From assembly GCF_051131155.1 (NCBI RefSeq), contig NZ_CP159508.1:310001-374000 (forward strand): a stretch of DNA of 64,000 nucleotides. The letters are read 5' to 3'. Shown here piece after piece: positions 41,732 to 51,635 of the stretch. Position 1 is the first letter of the stretch. The number at the start of each line of letters is the position of its first letter. The notes beneath the pieces are model-generated. The model had not been told where the DNA came from and made no database searches. It saw nothing but the letters and a program-made list of their open reading frames with translations. This DNA comes from Pseudanabaena minima. Its GTDB lineage: Bacteria > Cyanobacteriota > Cyanobacteriia > Pseudanabaenales > Pseudanabaenaceae. The translations under genes and the position numbers were made by a program.

Positions 41732-42382
41732 TCACTGTAATAATCGAGAGATTTTCTTAAGGATTTGGAGTACAGATAAAAGTTCATTAGTTCTACGGTT
41801 ATATAGCGAGAAATCATTGGAAAATTGATACTGCCTAACTTCATCTTTTACGACTTTAAGAAATATTGAAAATCCACCATTGCTAATAAATCCATAGGTT
41901 GGTTGTGATTGATTAGGGCTATCTAGCATATAGGTAAGTGCTTGAGCCATACCTGATTCGATGCTAAATTCTTGTCCTTTCGATTCAATGACTAGTACCC
42001 ACAGTTTTTTGTGAATTACGAGTGTATCAATACGTCCTTGATAGATAGTTTCTTCATTTTCGTCAAATTCTATCGATTCAAGTTGAACAGGATATTCTGC
42101 TCTGATGTCAAAAGGTGGATCGTAAAAACTTGCCATTTCAAGCAAAGGGGCGATCGCGATTTGATTAACCAGACCTTCGCTAATATGTCCATGATGGCGA
42201 TGGTAAAGATAGCGTTCTTTTAATAAATCACAACGTTTTTTCTCCGCTTCGGTCAACTCTGGTAAGTCTTCATACCATTCACTGAAGAAGCGATCGCTAA
42301 GAGATTGCTGTACAGAAAACTTGGTTTCTACTTCTAGCAAACTATTAACATATTTAGAAATTGCTAATGTCGTTACCATCAC
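41732..42382 (-). CDS. HsdR N-terminal-like nuclease domain protein, paralogue
   Basis: A 216-residue relative of the protein at 22206-22841: LPELTEAEKKRCDLLKERYLYHRHHG, AIAPLLEMASFYDPPFDIRAE, then GRIDTLVIHKKLWVLVIESKG with the D...E-x-K nuclease triad, and GFISNGGFSIFLKV. No helicase or methylase partner. Ends near a GC-core hairpin. Role unknown; restriction-like nuclease fold is the supported part. Confidence 0.78.
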   Translation of the reverse strand: MMVTTLAISKYVNSLLEVETKFSVQQSLSDRFFSEWYEDLPELTEAEKKRCDLLKERYLYHRHHGHISEGLVNQIAIAPLLEMASFYDPPFDIRAEYPVQLESIEFDENEETIYQGRIDTLVIHKKLWVLVIESKGQEFSIESGMAQALTYMLDSPNQSQPTYGFISNGGFSIFLKVVKDEVRQYQFSNDFSLYNRRTNELLSVLQILKKISRLLQ

Positions 42383-42411
42383 TTCTAATCCTTATTTTTG
42401 TATCTAATTTC

Positions 42412-43281
42412 CTAAATTTGTATTAGGTTCTTAACTGCTTCTTCAATATTTTCTTGTTTGATTAAAGACTCACCTACTAATACAGCGCTTGCACCACAAT
42501 TTTGGACAAAATCTAAATCTTGACGGGTATAAATACCAGACTCGCTTACCCAGAGATATTTATTTCTAGTTTCTGAATCTAGTTTATCCATTAAAACTTT
42601 GGTCTGCTCAAGCTCGACGACAAAGTTTTCTAAATTGCGATTGTTAATCCCGATTAAGTGCACATCAGGAATTTGCAAAACTCGATCTAATTCCTCTTGC
42701 GTATGTACCTCAACTAGAGCTGTCATCCCCAACTGATGAATTAATGCTTGTAACTCAGTCAAATCAGCATCAGTGAGAATCGCTGCAATTAATAAAACAG
42801 CATCCGCGCCATGCGATCGCCCCCAATAGATTTGGTAGGGGTCAATAATAAATTCTTTGCACAGTAACGGTAAATCAACGACTTGGCGCACTAGTTGCAG
42901 ATTTTCAAAACCGCCTTGAAAAAATTCTGCGTCGGTCAATACCGAGAGACAACTTGCGCCACCAATTTCATAGGCTCTAGCGATCGCTTGCGGATCAAAA
43001 TCTTCACGAAAGACACCTTTGCTAGGTGAGGCTTTTTTAACTTCAGCGATCAATGCGGGCTTGGTGCGGGAATTTTGCAAGCTGCCATAAAAATCTCGCG
43101 CTGGTTGCACATTTGCCAGTTTCGCTTTCACTGAATCTAGCGACTCGTTGGCGTACATTTGCGCTACCTCACGCTCCTTTTGCCAGACAATTTTTTCTAA
43201 GATATTTTGGGGCGTATCTGTGATAGCGGCAATCGCATAGCCTTGGTTACGAGCAAATTCAGATTGGCGACGTACTTGCAT
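42412..43281 (-). CDS. trpC: Indole-3-glycerol phosphate synthase
   Basis: From ATG 43281 (MQVRRQSEFARNQGY) the enzyme is 289 residues, the normal cyanobacterial length; a further 11 codons upstream are unlikely. Signatures: LIAEVKKASPSKGVF (catalytic Lys), LCKEFIIDPYQIYW, LIGINNRNLENF and WVSESGIYTRQDL. It converts CdRP to indole-3-glycerol phosphate in tryptophan synthesis. Not clustered with other trp genes. Confidence 0.96.
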   Translation of the reverse strand: MQVRRQSEFARNQGYAIAAITDTPQNILEKIVWQKEREVAQMYANESLDSVKAKLANVQPARDFYGSLQNSRTKPALIAEVKKASPSKGVFREDFDPQAIARAYEIGGASCLSVLTDAEFFQGGFENLQLVRQVVDLPLLCKEFIIDPYQIYWGRSHGADAVLLIAAILTDADLTELQALIHQLGMTALVEVHTQEELDRVLQIPDVHLIGINNRNLENFVVELEQTKVLMDKLDSETRNKYLWVSESGIYTRQDLDFVQNCGASAVLVGESLIKQENIEEAVKNLIQI

Positions 43282-43456
43282 TGATAAAACAACTCTTACG
43301 GTGAAAGGAAACAATTTTTAGCATAAATCAATTTATGGAAAACCTATCTAGACAGCGCTTTTGTAAATAGCTTCATAAATAATGAAGTTTCTTTATAAGC
43401 AAAGAGGTCATTTTTCGGTATATTTGCCTGTGTAATGTGAGTTGAGCATAGTTTTT

Positions 43457-45352
43457 ATGAGCGCGATCGCAAACTCTAACCAACCCGAAGACAAGCCAAA
43501 GACTTCGCGAGTTCAATCTTATTGGCGAAATATCCCTTGGAAAAAGTTAACTAGTTTGGTAATGGCGATCGCCCTGTGCTTTTACCTCACGGCTTGCGGT
43601 GGTGATAGTAAACCAGTTAGTAAAAAAGCCACATCTAAGGCAGTAGCTGTACCTAGTGTCAATATCACCGAAGTTTCTCCGCCCACTGAAATTCAACGTC
43701 TCAGTCGTCTACTTGATCGCTACACACCTCAGGTAAGTATCATCAGCCCGAAACCTGATGAAGTTTTAAACGATACGCAAGTATCGGTGAAATTTGATGT
43801 AAAAAATTTGCCAATTTTCAAAAACGCTGATTTTGGCTTGGGTCCACATATCCATGTGACTTTGGATAACCAAGAATACAAAGCCGTTTACGATCTCAAT
43901 CAAACCGCAACATTTGATCATCTCAGCGCTGGAACCCATACAATTCGAGCCTTTGCTTCCCGTCCTTGGCATGAGAGCTTCAAAAATCAAGGCGCATACG
44001 CACAGACTACTTTCCATGTCTTGACCAAAACAGGTGAAAATACGCCAGAACCTAAGACTCCTCTGCTTACCTACAGCCGTCCTGTAGGAACCTATGGGGC
44101 TGAGCCAATCATGCTTGATTTTTATCTACAAAATGCACCATTGCATTTGCTGGGCAAAGATGAAGAGATGCTTGATGATTGGCAAGTTCGCGCCACCATT
44201 GACGGAAAAAGTTTTACCTTTGATCGCTGGGAGCCAATCTATCTCAAAGGATTTAAAACTGGACAAAACTGGGTAAAACTAGAATTGCTAGAGCCAGATG
44301 GCGATGCGATCGCCAACGTGTTTAATAGCACTGCTCACTTGATTAACTATCAACCTAATGGCTCTGATACATTATCAAGATTAGTCAGTGGCGAAAAGAT
44401 TGCCAATATTGATGCGATCGTCAATCCAGACTATGTACCACCTGCCCCTGAAGTAACACCTCCTGCTGTTGAGTCGGCAAGTCCTGCACCTGCTGCCACC
44501 ACTCCTACTGAAAAGCCAGCAGAGACTCCTAAAGCTGTGGTTCCAGTTCCTGTTGCACCAGCACTCAAGGAAGATGCTAAACCTTCAGTAGTTCCTGTTA
44601 CCCCTGTGGTGGTTCCAGTTCCTGTCGCACCATTGCTTAAGGAAGACTCGAAACCTTCAGTAGTTCCTGTTATTCCTGTAGTTCCAGTTCCTGTTGCACC
44701 AGTCAAAACAACTCCAGAAGCGATCGCGCCAATTGCGCCAAAATCATCACCAATTCCTGAGCCAGTTAAGGTTAAATCTACTCCTGTTTTAGAACCAGTC
44801 AAAGTTGCACCAACGACTGCGCCAGTAAACACTAAGGTTGTACCAATTAAGGTCACACCAGTTGCTGAGCCAGCCAAAGTTGCACCGATAAAACTCAAAG
44901 CTGCACCTACTCCTGTAGTGGTGGAAACCCCGAAGCCAGTTGCACCAACTGTCAAGGTGAAAACTGCACCTGTTGCTGAGCCAACTAAAGCGATCGCGCC
45001 TAAAGTAGTAACTCCTCCCGTGAATTCTAAGGAGTCCATGAAAAATGCAACTCAGGTAACTCCAATTGCGGAACCAGCCAAAGATGTCTTGCCTGAAAAA
45101 GAGCCTAAGACATTTAAGCCAACTGCTGCTCCCAAGGATGTATTCAAAAATTTCAACTTTGATCCACGTAAATTTTTCCCCGCCAAACCTGAATCAGGCA
45201 AGACTGAAGAGACAAAGCCAGTATCTAGTTCTCCTGATACGAAGGAAACCGCAGAAAATAAACCTGATGCTAAAGCAGCAGACAAGCCTCCAGCATTGAC
45301 GGATTTATCAACCACCACATCAACACCAATTAAAGTGTTAACCAAAAAATAA
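43457..45352 (+). CDS. Proline-rich putative lipoprotein
   Basis: From ATG 43457 the product is 631 residues. It has a basic N-terminus, a hydrophobic segment and a lipobox ending LTAC at Cys47. Two beta-sandwich-like segments follow at about 85-180 (VSIISPKPDEVL, HIHVTLDNQEYKAVYD) and 195-285. From about residue 320 to the end it is very rich in Pro, Val, Ala, Thr and Lys, with repeats such as VVPVPVAPxLKED and VKVxxTPVAEP. Probably an exported or envelope-spanning lipoprotein. The low-complexity half also creates long open frames on the other strand that I do not consider genes. Confidence 0.8.
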   Translation: MSAIANSNQPEDKPKTSRVQSYWRNIPWKKLTSLVMAIALCFYLTACGGDSKPVSKKATSKAVAVPSVNITEVSPPTEIQRLSRLLDRYTPQVSIISPKPDEVLNDTQVSVKFDVKNLPIFKNADFGLGPHIHVTLDNQEYKAVYDLNQTATFDHLSAGTHTIRAFASRPWHESFKNQGAYAQTTFHVLTKTGENTPEPKTPLLTYSRPVGTYGAEPIMLDFYLQNAPLHLLGKDEEMLDDWQVRATIDGKSFTFDRWEPIYLKGFKTGQNWVKLELLEPDGDAIANVFNSTAHLINYQPNGSDTLSRLVSGEKIANIDAIVNPDYVPPAPEVTPPAVESASPAPAATTPTEKPAETPKAVVPVPVAPALKEDAKPSVVPVTPVVVPVPVAPLLKEDSKPSVVPVIPVVPVPVAPVKTTPEAIAPIAPKSSPIPEPVKVKSTPVLEPVKVAPTTAPVNTKVVPIKVTPVAEPAKVAPIKLKAAPTPVVVETPKPVAPTVKVKTAPVAEPTKAIAPKVVTPPVNSKESMKNATQVTPIAEPAKDVLPEKEPKTFKPTAAPKDVFKNFNFDPRKFFPAKPESGKTEETKPVSSSPDTKETAENKPDAKAADKPPALTDLSTTTSTPIKVLTKK

Positions 45353-45355
45353 ATA

Positions 45356-45400
45356 AAAATAAATAAAGGGCGGCGCTAAGCGCCACCCTTTATTTATTTT
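45356..45400. terminator. GC-core hairpin between convergent genes
   Basis: Arms AAAATAAATAAAGGGCGGCGC / GCGCCACCCTTTATTTATTTT with a TAA loop, one mismatch. It lies between the stop codons of the lipoprotein gene and the convergent cyclase gene, and its right arm encodes the last residues and stop (Asn-Lys-stop) of the cyclase. Confidence 0.85.
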
Positions 45401-47357
45401 CAGCCAATCCCATGGGACTAAGTTGATTAGTTTTCTTTTGGATATCTAACACACGGTAAATCCCAGTTTCTTGAGTTTTACCTTTGAGAGCAAATTTACC
45501 AACAAACTCAGTCTGGAAATTATTATCTAAACGCCGATGCGTCTCTTCACTAATCAAAATGTGATGGGGCCCGCCATCAACTTCTTTATTAAAGCTTTCT
45601 AATCGAGAAGCAACGTTAACCGCATCTCCTAGTACAGAATATTCAAGACGCTCCGAACTTCCCAAACTTCCTGCAATCACTAGCCCAGAGTTAATGCCAA
45701 TTCCAGTCGAGACAGGAGGTAATCCTTGGGCTACCCATACCTCATTCATTTCTGCTAACTTACGGGCGATCGCTAAAGACGCAGCAACAGCACATTGAGC
45801 ATCACGGGTACGCTCCACTTCATTGCTATGGGGAATCGGTACACCAAATACTGCCATGACCGCATCCCCAATATACTTATCAACCATTCCACCATAGGCT
45901 AAAACTTCATTAGCGATCGTTCCCAAATAATTATTGAGCCAGTTAAGCGTCTCTCCTGGAGCCTGCGCCTCCGCCGCCGTACTAAAGTTTCGCATATCCG
46001 TAAACAAGACTGTCACATATACCTCTTGCCCAGTGATCCGCCCCTCTTGCAGAAACTTTTCACGGTTTGACCAAATGATATCGGCTAACTCCTTAGAGAC
46101 ATGTCGCGAAAACAATCCCATCAGCACTTTGCGTTCTGATTGCTGAATTGCAAGCTGATAAGCCATAACCAACACATTCGCCGAAATCAAACCCAATAGA
46201 GCAGGGAATAAGGGTATCCACAAAGCCTGACCAAAAGCAAAATAACTAACCCAAACTAAGCCCCCAGCGAAAATACTTAAAAGTCCAATATTTTTGCCAG
46301 CATGGGAAATAAATGCTGCCATCGCACCACCAGCGATCGCCCAACATAAAATCCAAATGTTTTCGACTTCATTAGACCATACCTGAATGAATCGGCGATC
46401 GTCTAAAGTGCTACTAATCAACTGACTGACAATATTTGCATGGACTTCAACCCCATACATCACCTCACCCTCAACATTGACAGGTGTAGCAAAGCTATCT
46501 TTAGTACTTTCGGCAGTTACACCTATTAGGACGACGCGATCGCGTAGCTTCTCAGGAGTGACGCGCCCCTCAAGTACATCAGTAGCCCGAATATGCTCGA
46601 AAGCTCGCACCTTTCCCCGATAGCGAATCATCATTTGATATCCACTATCATCCTCTTTGCGATATGCCCCATAATTCGCAGTTAATCTAGGAATTATTTG
46701 GTTGCCTGCTTTAAACTGAATTGCATCGGGGTTAAATTCAATACTTTTTTTGTGTAATTTTTGTAAATATAAATTGGCGATCTCAAAGGCAAAAGACCCT
46801 GAATCCCCAACGATTGAAGCCCGCCGCACCAGCGCCCCTTTGTCAGTAGGTAAGTTGACATATCCATAGGTGCTAATTGGTTCTAGATCTTTGGCAGGAT
46901 CAACACCACTTCTACCTGATACAGTGGCAATAAATTTAGCATTGACCACATTTCCTGCATTCTTAATTGCGGTTACTAACTCATTACGACCTTCCAATAC
47001 AGGTAAATCTAGATATTTATCAATGCCGATCACTGTAGGTTTGGCTACAGCAATTTGATTAATCAGTTTGGCAAATAAGCGATCTGAAATCGGCCATCGC
47101 TCAGAATATAGCTTAGAAAAGTCTTGAATATCAGCTTCTGAAATTTCAACAATGACCACGCGCCGATCTTGAGGTTCACGGAGTTGCGATCGCATTAAAC
47201 TGTCATAGACCCAAAGCTCAATTTCTTTAAAAGCTCCATTTTCTCTTAATCCCAAGACTCCTAGAGAAAACGAAAAAGTAATCAATCCAGCTACTAATTG
47301 CTGATGATTGCGCTTACAGAACGCTCCGAAATTAACCAAAGCAGAAGGTAGTTTCAT
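45390..47357 (-). CDS. CHASE2-domain adenylate/guanylate cyclase
   Basis: A 655-residue membrane protein. One N-terminal helix (about 16-33), a CHASE2 extracytoplasmic sensor (about 40-320), three transmembrane helices (about 335-405) and a class III cyclase domain (about 440-640) with metal-binding Asp in VLFTDMRNFS and YIGDAVMAVFG, and YSVLGDAVNVASRLE. It makes cAMP (or cGMP) in response to an unknown signal. Convergent with the lipoprotein gene. The terminal codons fall in a palindromic repeat. Confidence 0.93.
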   Translation of the reverse strand: MKLPSALVNFGAFCKRNHQQLVAGLITFSFSLGVLGLRENGAFKEIELWVYDSLMRSQLREPQDRRVVIVEISEADIQDFSKLYSERWPISDRLFAKLINQIAVAKPTVIGIDKYLDLPVLEGRNELVTAIKNAGNVVNAKFIATVSGRSGVDPAKDLEPISTYGYVNLPTDKGALVRRASIVGDSGSFAFEIANLYLQKLHKKSIEFNPDAIQFKAGNQIIPRLTANYGAYRKEDDSGYQMMIRYRGKVRAFEHIRATDVLEGRVTPEKLRDRVVLIGVTAESTKDSFATPVNVEGEVMYGVEVHANIVSQLISSTLDDRRFIQVWSNEVENIWILCWAIAGGAMAAFISHAGKNIGLLSIFAGGLVWVSYFAFGQALWIPLFPALLGLISANVLVMAYQLAIQQSERKVLMGLFSRHVSKELADIIWSNREKFLQEGRITGQEVYVTVLFTDMRNFSTAAEAQAPGETLNWLNNYLGTIANEVLAYGGMVDKYIGDAVMAVFGVPIPHSNEVERTRDAQCAVAASLAIARKLAEMNEVWVAQGLPPVSTGIGINSGLVIAGSLGSSERLEYSVLGDAVNVASRLESFNKEVDGGPHHILISEETHRRLDNNFQTEFVGKFALKGKTQETGIYRVLDIQKKTNQLSPMGLAENK

Positions 47358-47614
47358 TGCGGTTGCCGAAAAAAAAGAGTGCGTTGTTACTTTTTGTCAA
47401 GAATCGAGTTTTTTACAACAATAGCAATTGAATCTCATTGTTGGAATAGTTCACTTTTCCTCACAAATTAGCACCTGCAATTTAAGACAGAATCTATTCT
47501 TTTGGTGTTGTTACACAAAAAACAGTTTTTCAATCTTACTGCGGGCTACTAATGTAACTTTTACCCAATCTAACTGCATTGCTCTATATCTATACATCGG
47601 CGAAATTGCGTGAA

Positions 47615-47658
47615 CTCAAAAAAAGAGGCGGTGCTTTGCACCGCCTCTTTTTTTTGAG
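47615..47658 (-). terminator. Terminator of gap2
   Basis: CTCAAAAAAAGAGGCGGTGC / GCACCGCCTCTTTTTTTTGAG with a TTT loop, 8 bp after the gap2 stop. A-run and T-run on both sides. The rest of the 47358-47665 gap has no gene. Confidence 0.9.
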
Positions 47659-47665
47659 AAATTAA

Positions 47666-48679
47666 TTATTTCCAGTTCTTAGCTACAACTTCGGCTAAAT
47701 CAACAACACGTTGGCTATAGCCCCACTCGTTGTCATACCAAGCTACAACTTTCACCATGTTGCCACCCATCACCATAGTTAAAGATGAGTCAACAATCGA
47801 AGAGGCATCAGTACCACGATAATCAATGGATACCAAAGGCAATTCGTTGTATTCCAAAATGCCTTTCATGGAGCCTTCAGCAGCAACACGGAATGCTTCG
47901 TTCACTTCTTGAGCGATCGTGTGCTTTTCAACTTCTACAACAAAGTCTACAACCGAGACGTTAGGAGTTGGTACGCGCAAAGCAATTCCATTCAATTTGC
48001 CAGCTAGCTCAGGCAGCACAAGAGCAACTGCCTTAGCTGCACCAGTTGAAGTTGGCACAATGCTCAAAGCCGCAGCTCTCGCTCGACGGAGATCACGGTG
48101 GCTAGCATCAAGCAAGCGCTGGTCACCAGTGTAGCTGTGGGTAGTAGTCATCACACCCTTAACAATGCCGAAGTTTTCTAGAATAACTTTAGCTACGGGA
48201 GCCAAGCAATTGGTAGTGCAGCTAGCATTACTGATGATGTGATGAATATCATGGTTGTACTTATCTTCGTTTACGCCAACTACAAACGTACCATCTTCGT
48301 TTTTGCCAGGTGCTGTAATCAAAACTTTCTTAGCGCCTGCGCCAATATGTCTACCAGCACCAACCTTGTCAATGAATACGCCTGTAGATTCAATAACTAG
48401 ATCAATACCCCAATCTTTCCAAGGTAGGTTGTCAGGATTGCGATCGGAGACTGTTTTGATGGTTTTGCCATTGACAGTAATTGTGGTGTCATCAGCACTA
48501 ACTTCGCCAGCAAATTTGCCGAGCATGGAGTCGTACTTGAGCAAGTGAGCGTTAGTTCTGGGATCGGATGTATCGTTAAGTCCAACTAATTCTATGTTTG
48601 TTTCTGAGCGACCAGCCCAGCATCTGAGAAAGTTACGTCCGATACGTCCAAATCCATTAATCGCTACCCTGATAGTCAC
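47666..48679 (-). CDS. gap2: Glyceraldehyde-3-phosphate dehydrogenase (Gap2 type)
   Basis: The 337-residue enzyme begins MTIRVAINGFGRIGRNFLRCW, with catalytic Cys in SNASCTTNCLAPVAK and phosphate-binding STGAAKAVALVLPEL. Length and N-terminus fit cyanobacterial Gap2, which uses NADPH or NADH and works in the Calvin cycle and gluconeogenesis. Lies downstream of apcE on the same strand, with a strong hairpin between. Confidence 0.93.
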   Translation of the reverse strand: MTIRVAINGFGRIGRNFLRCWAGRSETNIELVGLNDTSDPRTNAHLLKYDSMLGKFAGEVSADDTTITVNGKTIKTVSDRNPDNLPWKDWGIDLVIESTGVFIDKVGAGRHIGAGAKKVLITAPGKNEDGTFVVGVNEDKYNHDIHHIISNASCTTNCLAPVAKVILENFGIVKGVMTTTHSYTGDQRLLDASHRDLRRARAAALSIVPTSTGAAKAVALVLPELAGKLNGIALRVPTPNVSVVDFVVEVEKHTIAQEVNEAFRVAAEGSMKGILEYNELPLVSIDYRGTDASSIVDSSLTMVMGGNMVKVVAWYDNEWGYSQRVVDLAEVVAKNWK

Positions 48680-48788
48680 TTCTTATCGCCCTTTATATAA
48701 ATTTAACTTTTTACTTTAATCTGATGCTTATGATACCGAAAAACCGTCACCAATTTATTCTCTATTCAAGCAAAATTTTGAATCTTTC

Positions 48789-48843
48789 TAAAAACCAAAA
48801 AGGTAGGAGCAATTCATGAATTGCTCCTACCTTTTTAGTTTTT
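48789..48843 (-). terminator. Hairpin terminator after apcE
   Basis: Arms AAAAAGGTAGGAGCAATTC / GAATTGCTCCTACCTTTTT, extended by AAAAACC/AGTTTTT, with an AT loop. On the minus strand it ends in a TTTTTGGTTTTT run, 42 bp beyond the apcE stop. Confidence 0.85.
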
Positions 48844-48884
48844 AGATGAAGTAGGCTATGCCTATTTCATATATTTTTTATTGA

Positions 48885-51635
48885 CTACACCGTAGTTGGA
48901 ATTTTCGATTTCACTGGTGCAAAGCTAGGCACAACAATCGATTTGTCCTGCTTGGTGAGGCGATCGTATAGCTCCTTGGTATTAGGGTAGTTAGCCGCAG
49001 GGAAAGTCTCGAAGCGGTTGTAAGGTACTACATCTTCGCCAAATGCATCGAGGAATTCACGGCTGTTAACCATTTCCGTAACCATTGCCTTGATGCCACT
49101 AGTTGCCAAAATCACGTTATATTTGCGGATTTCAGCTTGATCGAGGGGTGCACGTCCTAAGAAGTGCTTTGTACCTAACTCGATCACCTTGGTGTTCGGG
49201 AATGGTGTGTAGAATTCCTTGATGTAAAGGTCGGATGTACCGATCGCCAAGATGAATTCCTTGACCGTGGTTTCTTTGTTGAGCAACTTGGAAGTAAATT
49301 GGCTGAATTGTGAATCAGCAACGTAGGCATCCATGTCCCGCTCGAACACTTGACGATAAGCAGCCCTTACCAAAGCGCCCGCTTCCACAGGATCAGTTGT
49401 AGTGAGCTTGAAGATCTTACGTTGTTCACGTTTCTTGTCAACACCTTGGTTGATGCGATCGCGGATCGATACAGAAGAACGTTCTTCGGTAACTTGACCA
49501 AGTTCGACAAACTTAGGCGTTGGTTCAACCACAACTTTAGTGCCTTTTTCTTCGCCCAAAGTGCCGTTGCGATTGTTGCGAAGCGATACACCTGCGGGGG
49601 TCAGATAGCGCTCATAAGGAACAGTATCTTCACCAAAGGCTTGCTCGTATTCCTTGGTGTCAAGGATCGCATCAACGACAGCGTAGAAACCTTTCTTTGA
49701 TGCTAGATCAAAGTAAGCATTCATTTCTGCACGACCGTAGGTAGGGCGACCCAAGAGGCGACGATGGGTAAATTCGATCGCCTTACAAACATAGAGCTTA
49801 GTCCAGTAGCGATCGCGGAAGGTAGGTGACTTCGCCAAGATGCGGACGAACTCACGCACGGAGATATCGCCATTTTCCAGCTTGATTTCGGCAACGGTTT
49901 GACGCTGACCAGAGTAAGGAATAAAGCCAATAATTTGCAGGTAAATAGCACGAATTACCGCTTGGGTAGAGCTTTCAGAGCTAGTGATGCTCAATCCCTT
50001 AACTGAAGATTTTCTAGCACCTTTACCGATCTTGACGTTATCACGCAGGGTTTGATCGAGTTTGAATACCTTGGGACTCATCGGATCGATTGAGCCAGTT
50101 GCCGATGGGTTACCAAGTTGGTTGGTAATACCAGCACCATTGCGGATCAAGATGCGACGAGTATCTTTGCCGAAAGGAGCGGGTGATGCGCTGGGGTTGC
50201 GAGTTTCTTTGGGGAAAATCGCGCCAAACTTAATTTCTAGAGGATCGTTACCAGCACCATAAACATGCTGATCGGGCAATGGATTCTGATAAGCCGCAAA
50301 CAAGGTGATGAATTGAGGAACCTTGCGGAAAGGTGCTGAGTAGTTGAACAGGTCAAACTGTGCGCCCCAGTTACGAGCAGTTTGAGCTTCCTGTCCGTAT
50401 CCACGTTGGTAAGGTACGGTTTCTTCGCCGAAGTAGTCACTATACTCTCTGGAGTTAACTAGTGCATTGACTAGGGCAGGTAGACCACCTTTGGAAACGA
50501 TCGCAAAATAAGCAGCAACTTCTTCACGGCTTTCAGGAGAGCGTCCAAGGAAATGCTTGAATGCTAGTTCGACAGCACGGGAGTTGATGAAAGGTAGGAA
50601 AAACTGATCGCGGTATAGAGGCGACAAGCCTAGGCGACGCACAAATTCACGTACCGAGATTTCACCATTTTTTACCTTAGAGTCAAGGTCAGAAATACTT
50701 TGGCTATAGGCACGGGCGATATCACGCTCGAAAACTTGACGATAAGCAGCTTTAACTACTTCATTTTTCTCTGCCCCAGTCATGGCAGCCTTCATTACAA
50801 ACTTCTGACGACGCTCTGCGGTGTTGAAGTAGATCTGAGGTAGTGCCAATCCTTGTAGATCGGGAGAGTTGCGCTGACGGACTTTAGGTGATGGGGTTGC
50901 TGCCTTGAATTCAGCGATCGCCACATCCATATACTGCTTAATAATTTCAATCGCAGTAGGATCGTTAGTGAAATAACTTGCTGCTGCTTGCTTCATAGTT
51001 TGTAAAGCAACGATCGTGGCATCGGTCGAGCAAGCTGCCTCGATGATTTCACGTAAGCCGCGCACATTTTGAGCAAGGATATTGGGGTCACCTGCAACGA
51101 TCGCATAGGTGGCATAGCGCAAAAACCATGACAAGTCACGTAGGGACTTCTTCATGCGGTCTGCGCCATAACGGGAAATGTTAATTGGGCGGAAATTGGG
51201 TGGAGGTGCATCTACAACACCAATAAGTCCTGTATTACTGAAGAAATTCTTGATGGTTCCTAAAAAGCCACCTTCGCTTGCTTCGGTATAAGTGGTTGTC
51301 CCAAGTTCCATGCCAACCTTGACATCAACTACGCGACCAGCGCGATCAATTTCAAGCTCTTCTGAACCTTTGGGCTTTTCCAAAAATGCCATGGCGGCTC
51401 CACCCGTAAAAATACGGCTAGCTGCCTTGGATACAATGTTGTCTGAGTTTTTGGTCAAAATCGCAGCAATTTCGATGCGCTTAAGTCCAGATTGAAAGTA
51501 TGTGGACAGATCATCTAGTTCGCTACGAGTCGCAAAGCGATCTTGTTGCTCTATCTGGGAAATTGTGGAAGTTATAGCGGTCTGATATAGACGAGGGCGG
51601 GCATTTACTGCACCACTTGACGCTGTTACGCTCAT
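48885..51635 (-). CDS. apcE: Phycobilisome core-membrane linker ApcE (LCM)
   Basis: The 916-residue linker has an N-terminal phycobiliprotein-like domain (1-240) with an inserted loop (about 80-150) and the chromophore cysteine Cys202 (EAACSTD). Three linker repeats (PF00427) start near RQVFERDIARAY, IRAIYLQIIGFIPY and RQVFERDMDAY. By established correlation, three repeats organise a tricylindrical core. ApcE is the terminal energy acceptor and membrane anchor. apcA, apcB and apcC do not follow; gap2 does. Transcription ends at the hairpin 48789-48843. Confidence 0.97.
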   Translation of the reverse strand: MSVTASSGAVNARPRLYQTAITSTISQIEQQDRFATRSELDDLSTYFQSGLKRIEIAAILTKNSDNIVSKAASRIFTGGAAMAFLEKPKGSEELEIDRAGRVVDVKVGMELGTTTYTEASEGGFLGTIKNFFSNTGLIGVVDAPPPNFRPINISRYGADRMKKSLRDLSWFLRYATYAIVAGDPNILAQNVRGLREIIEAACSTDATIVALQTMKQAAASYFTNDPTAIEIIKQYMDVAIAEFKAATPSPKVRQRNSPDLQGLALPQIYFNTAERRQKFVMKAAMTGAEKNEVVKAAYRQVFERDIARAYSQSISDLDSKVKNGEISVREFVRRLGLSPLYRDQFFLPFINSRAVELAFKHFLGRSPESREEVAAYFAIVSKGGLPALVNALVNSREYSDYFGEETVPYQRGYGQEAQTARNWGAQFDLFNYSAPFRKVPQFITLFAAYQNPLPDQHVYGAGNDPLEIKFGAIFPKETRNPSASPAPFGKDTRRILIRNGAGITNQLGNPSATGSIDPMSPKVFKLDQTLRDNVKIGKGARKSSVKGLSITSSESSTQAVIRAIYLQIIGFIPYSGQRQTVAEIKLENGDISVREFVRILAKSPTFRDRYWTKLYVCKAIEFTHRRLLGRPTYGRAEMNAYFDLASKKGFYAVVDAILDTKEYEQAFGEDTVPYERYLTPAGVSLRNNRNGTLGEEKGTKVVVEPTPKFVELGQVTEERSSVSIRDRINQGVDKKREQRKIFKLTTTDPVEAGALVRAAYRQVFERDMDAYVADSQFSQFTSKLLNKETTVKEFILAIGTSDLYIKEFYTPFPNTKVIELGTKHFLGRAPLDQAEIRKYNVILATSGIKAMVTEMVNSREFLDAFGEDVVPYNRFETFPAANYPNTKELYDRLTKQDKSIVVPSFAPVKSKIPTTV

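Noticed and set aside
44431..45039. 202-codon open frame on the minus strand
   Set aside because: It is the complement of the low-complexity proline-rich part of the lipoprotein gene; Gly/Thr/Ala-rich composition follows directly from that bias.
47358..47614. Possible small gene upstream of the cyclase (61-codon frame at 47428)
   Set aside because: Cys/Phe/Ser-rich, no recognisable domain, no ribosome-binding site and not flanked by regulatory features.
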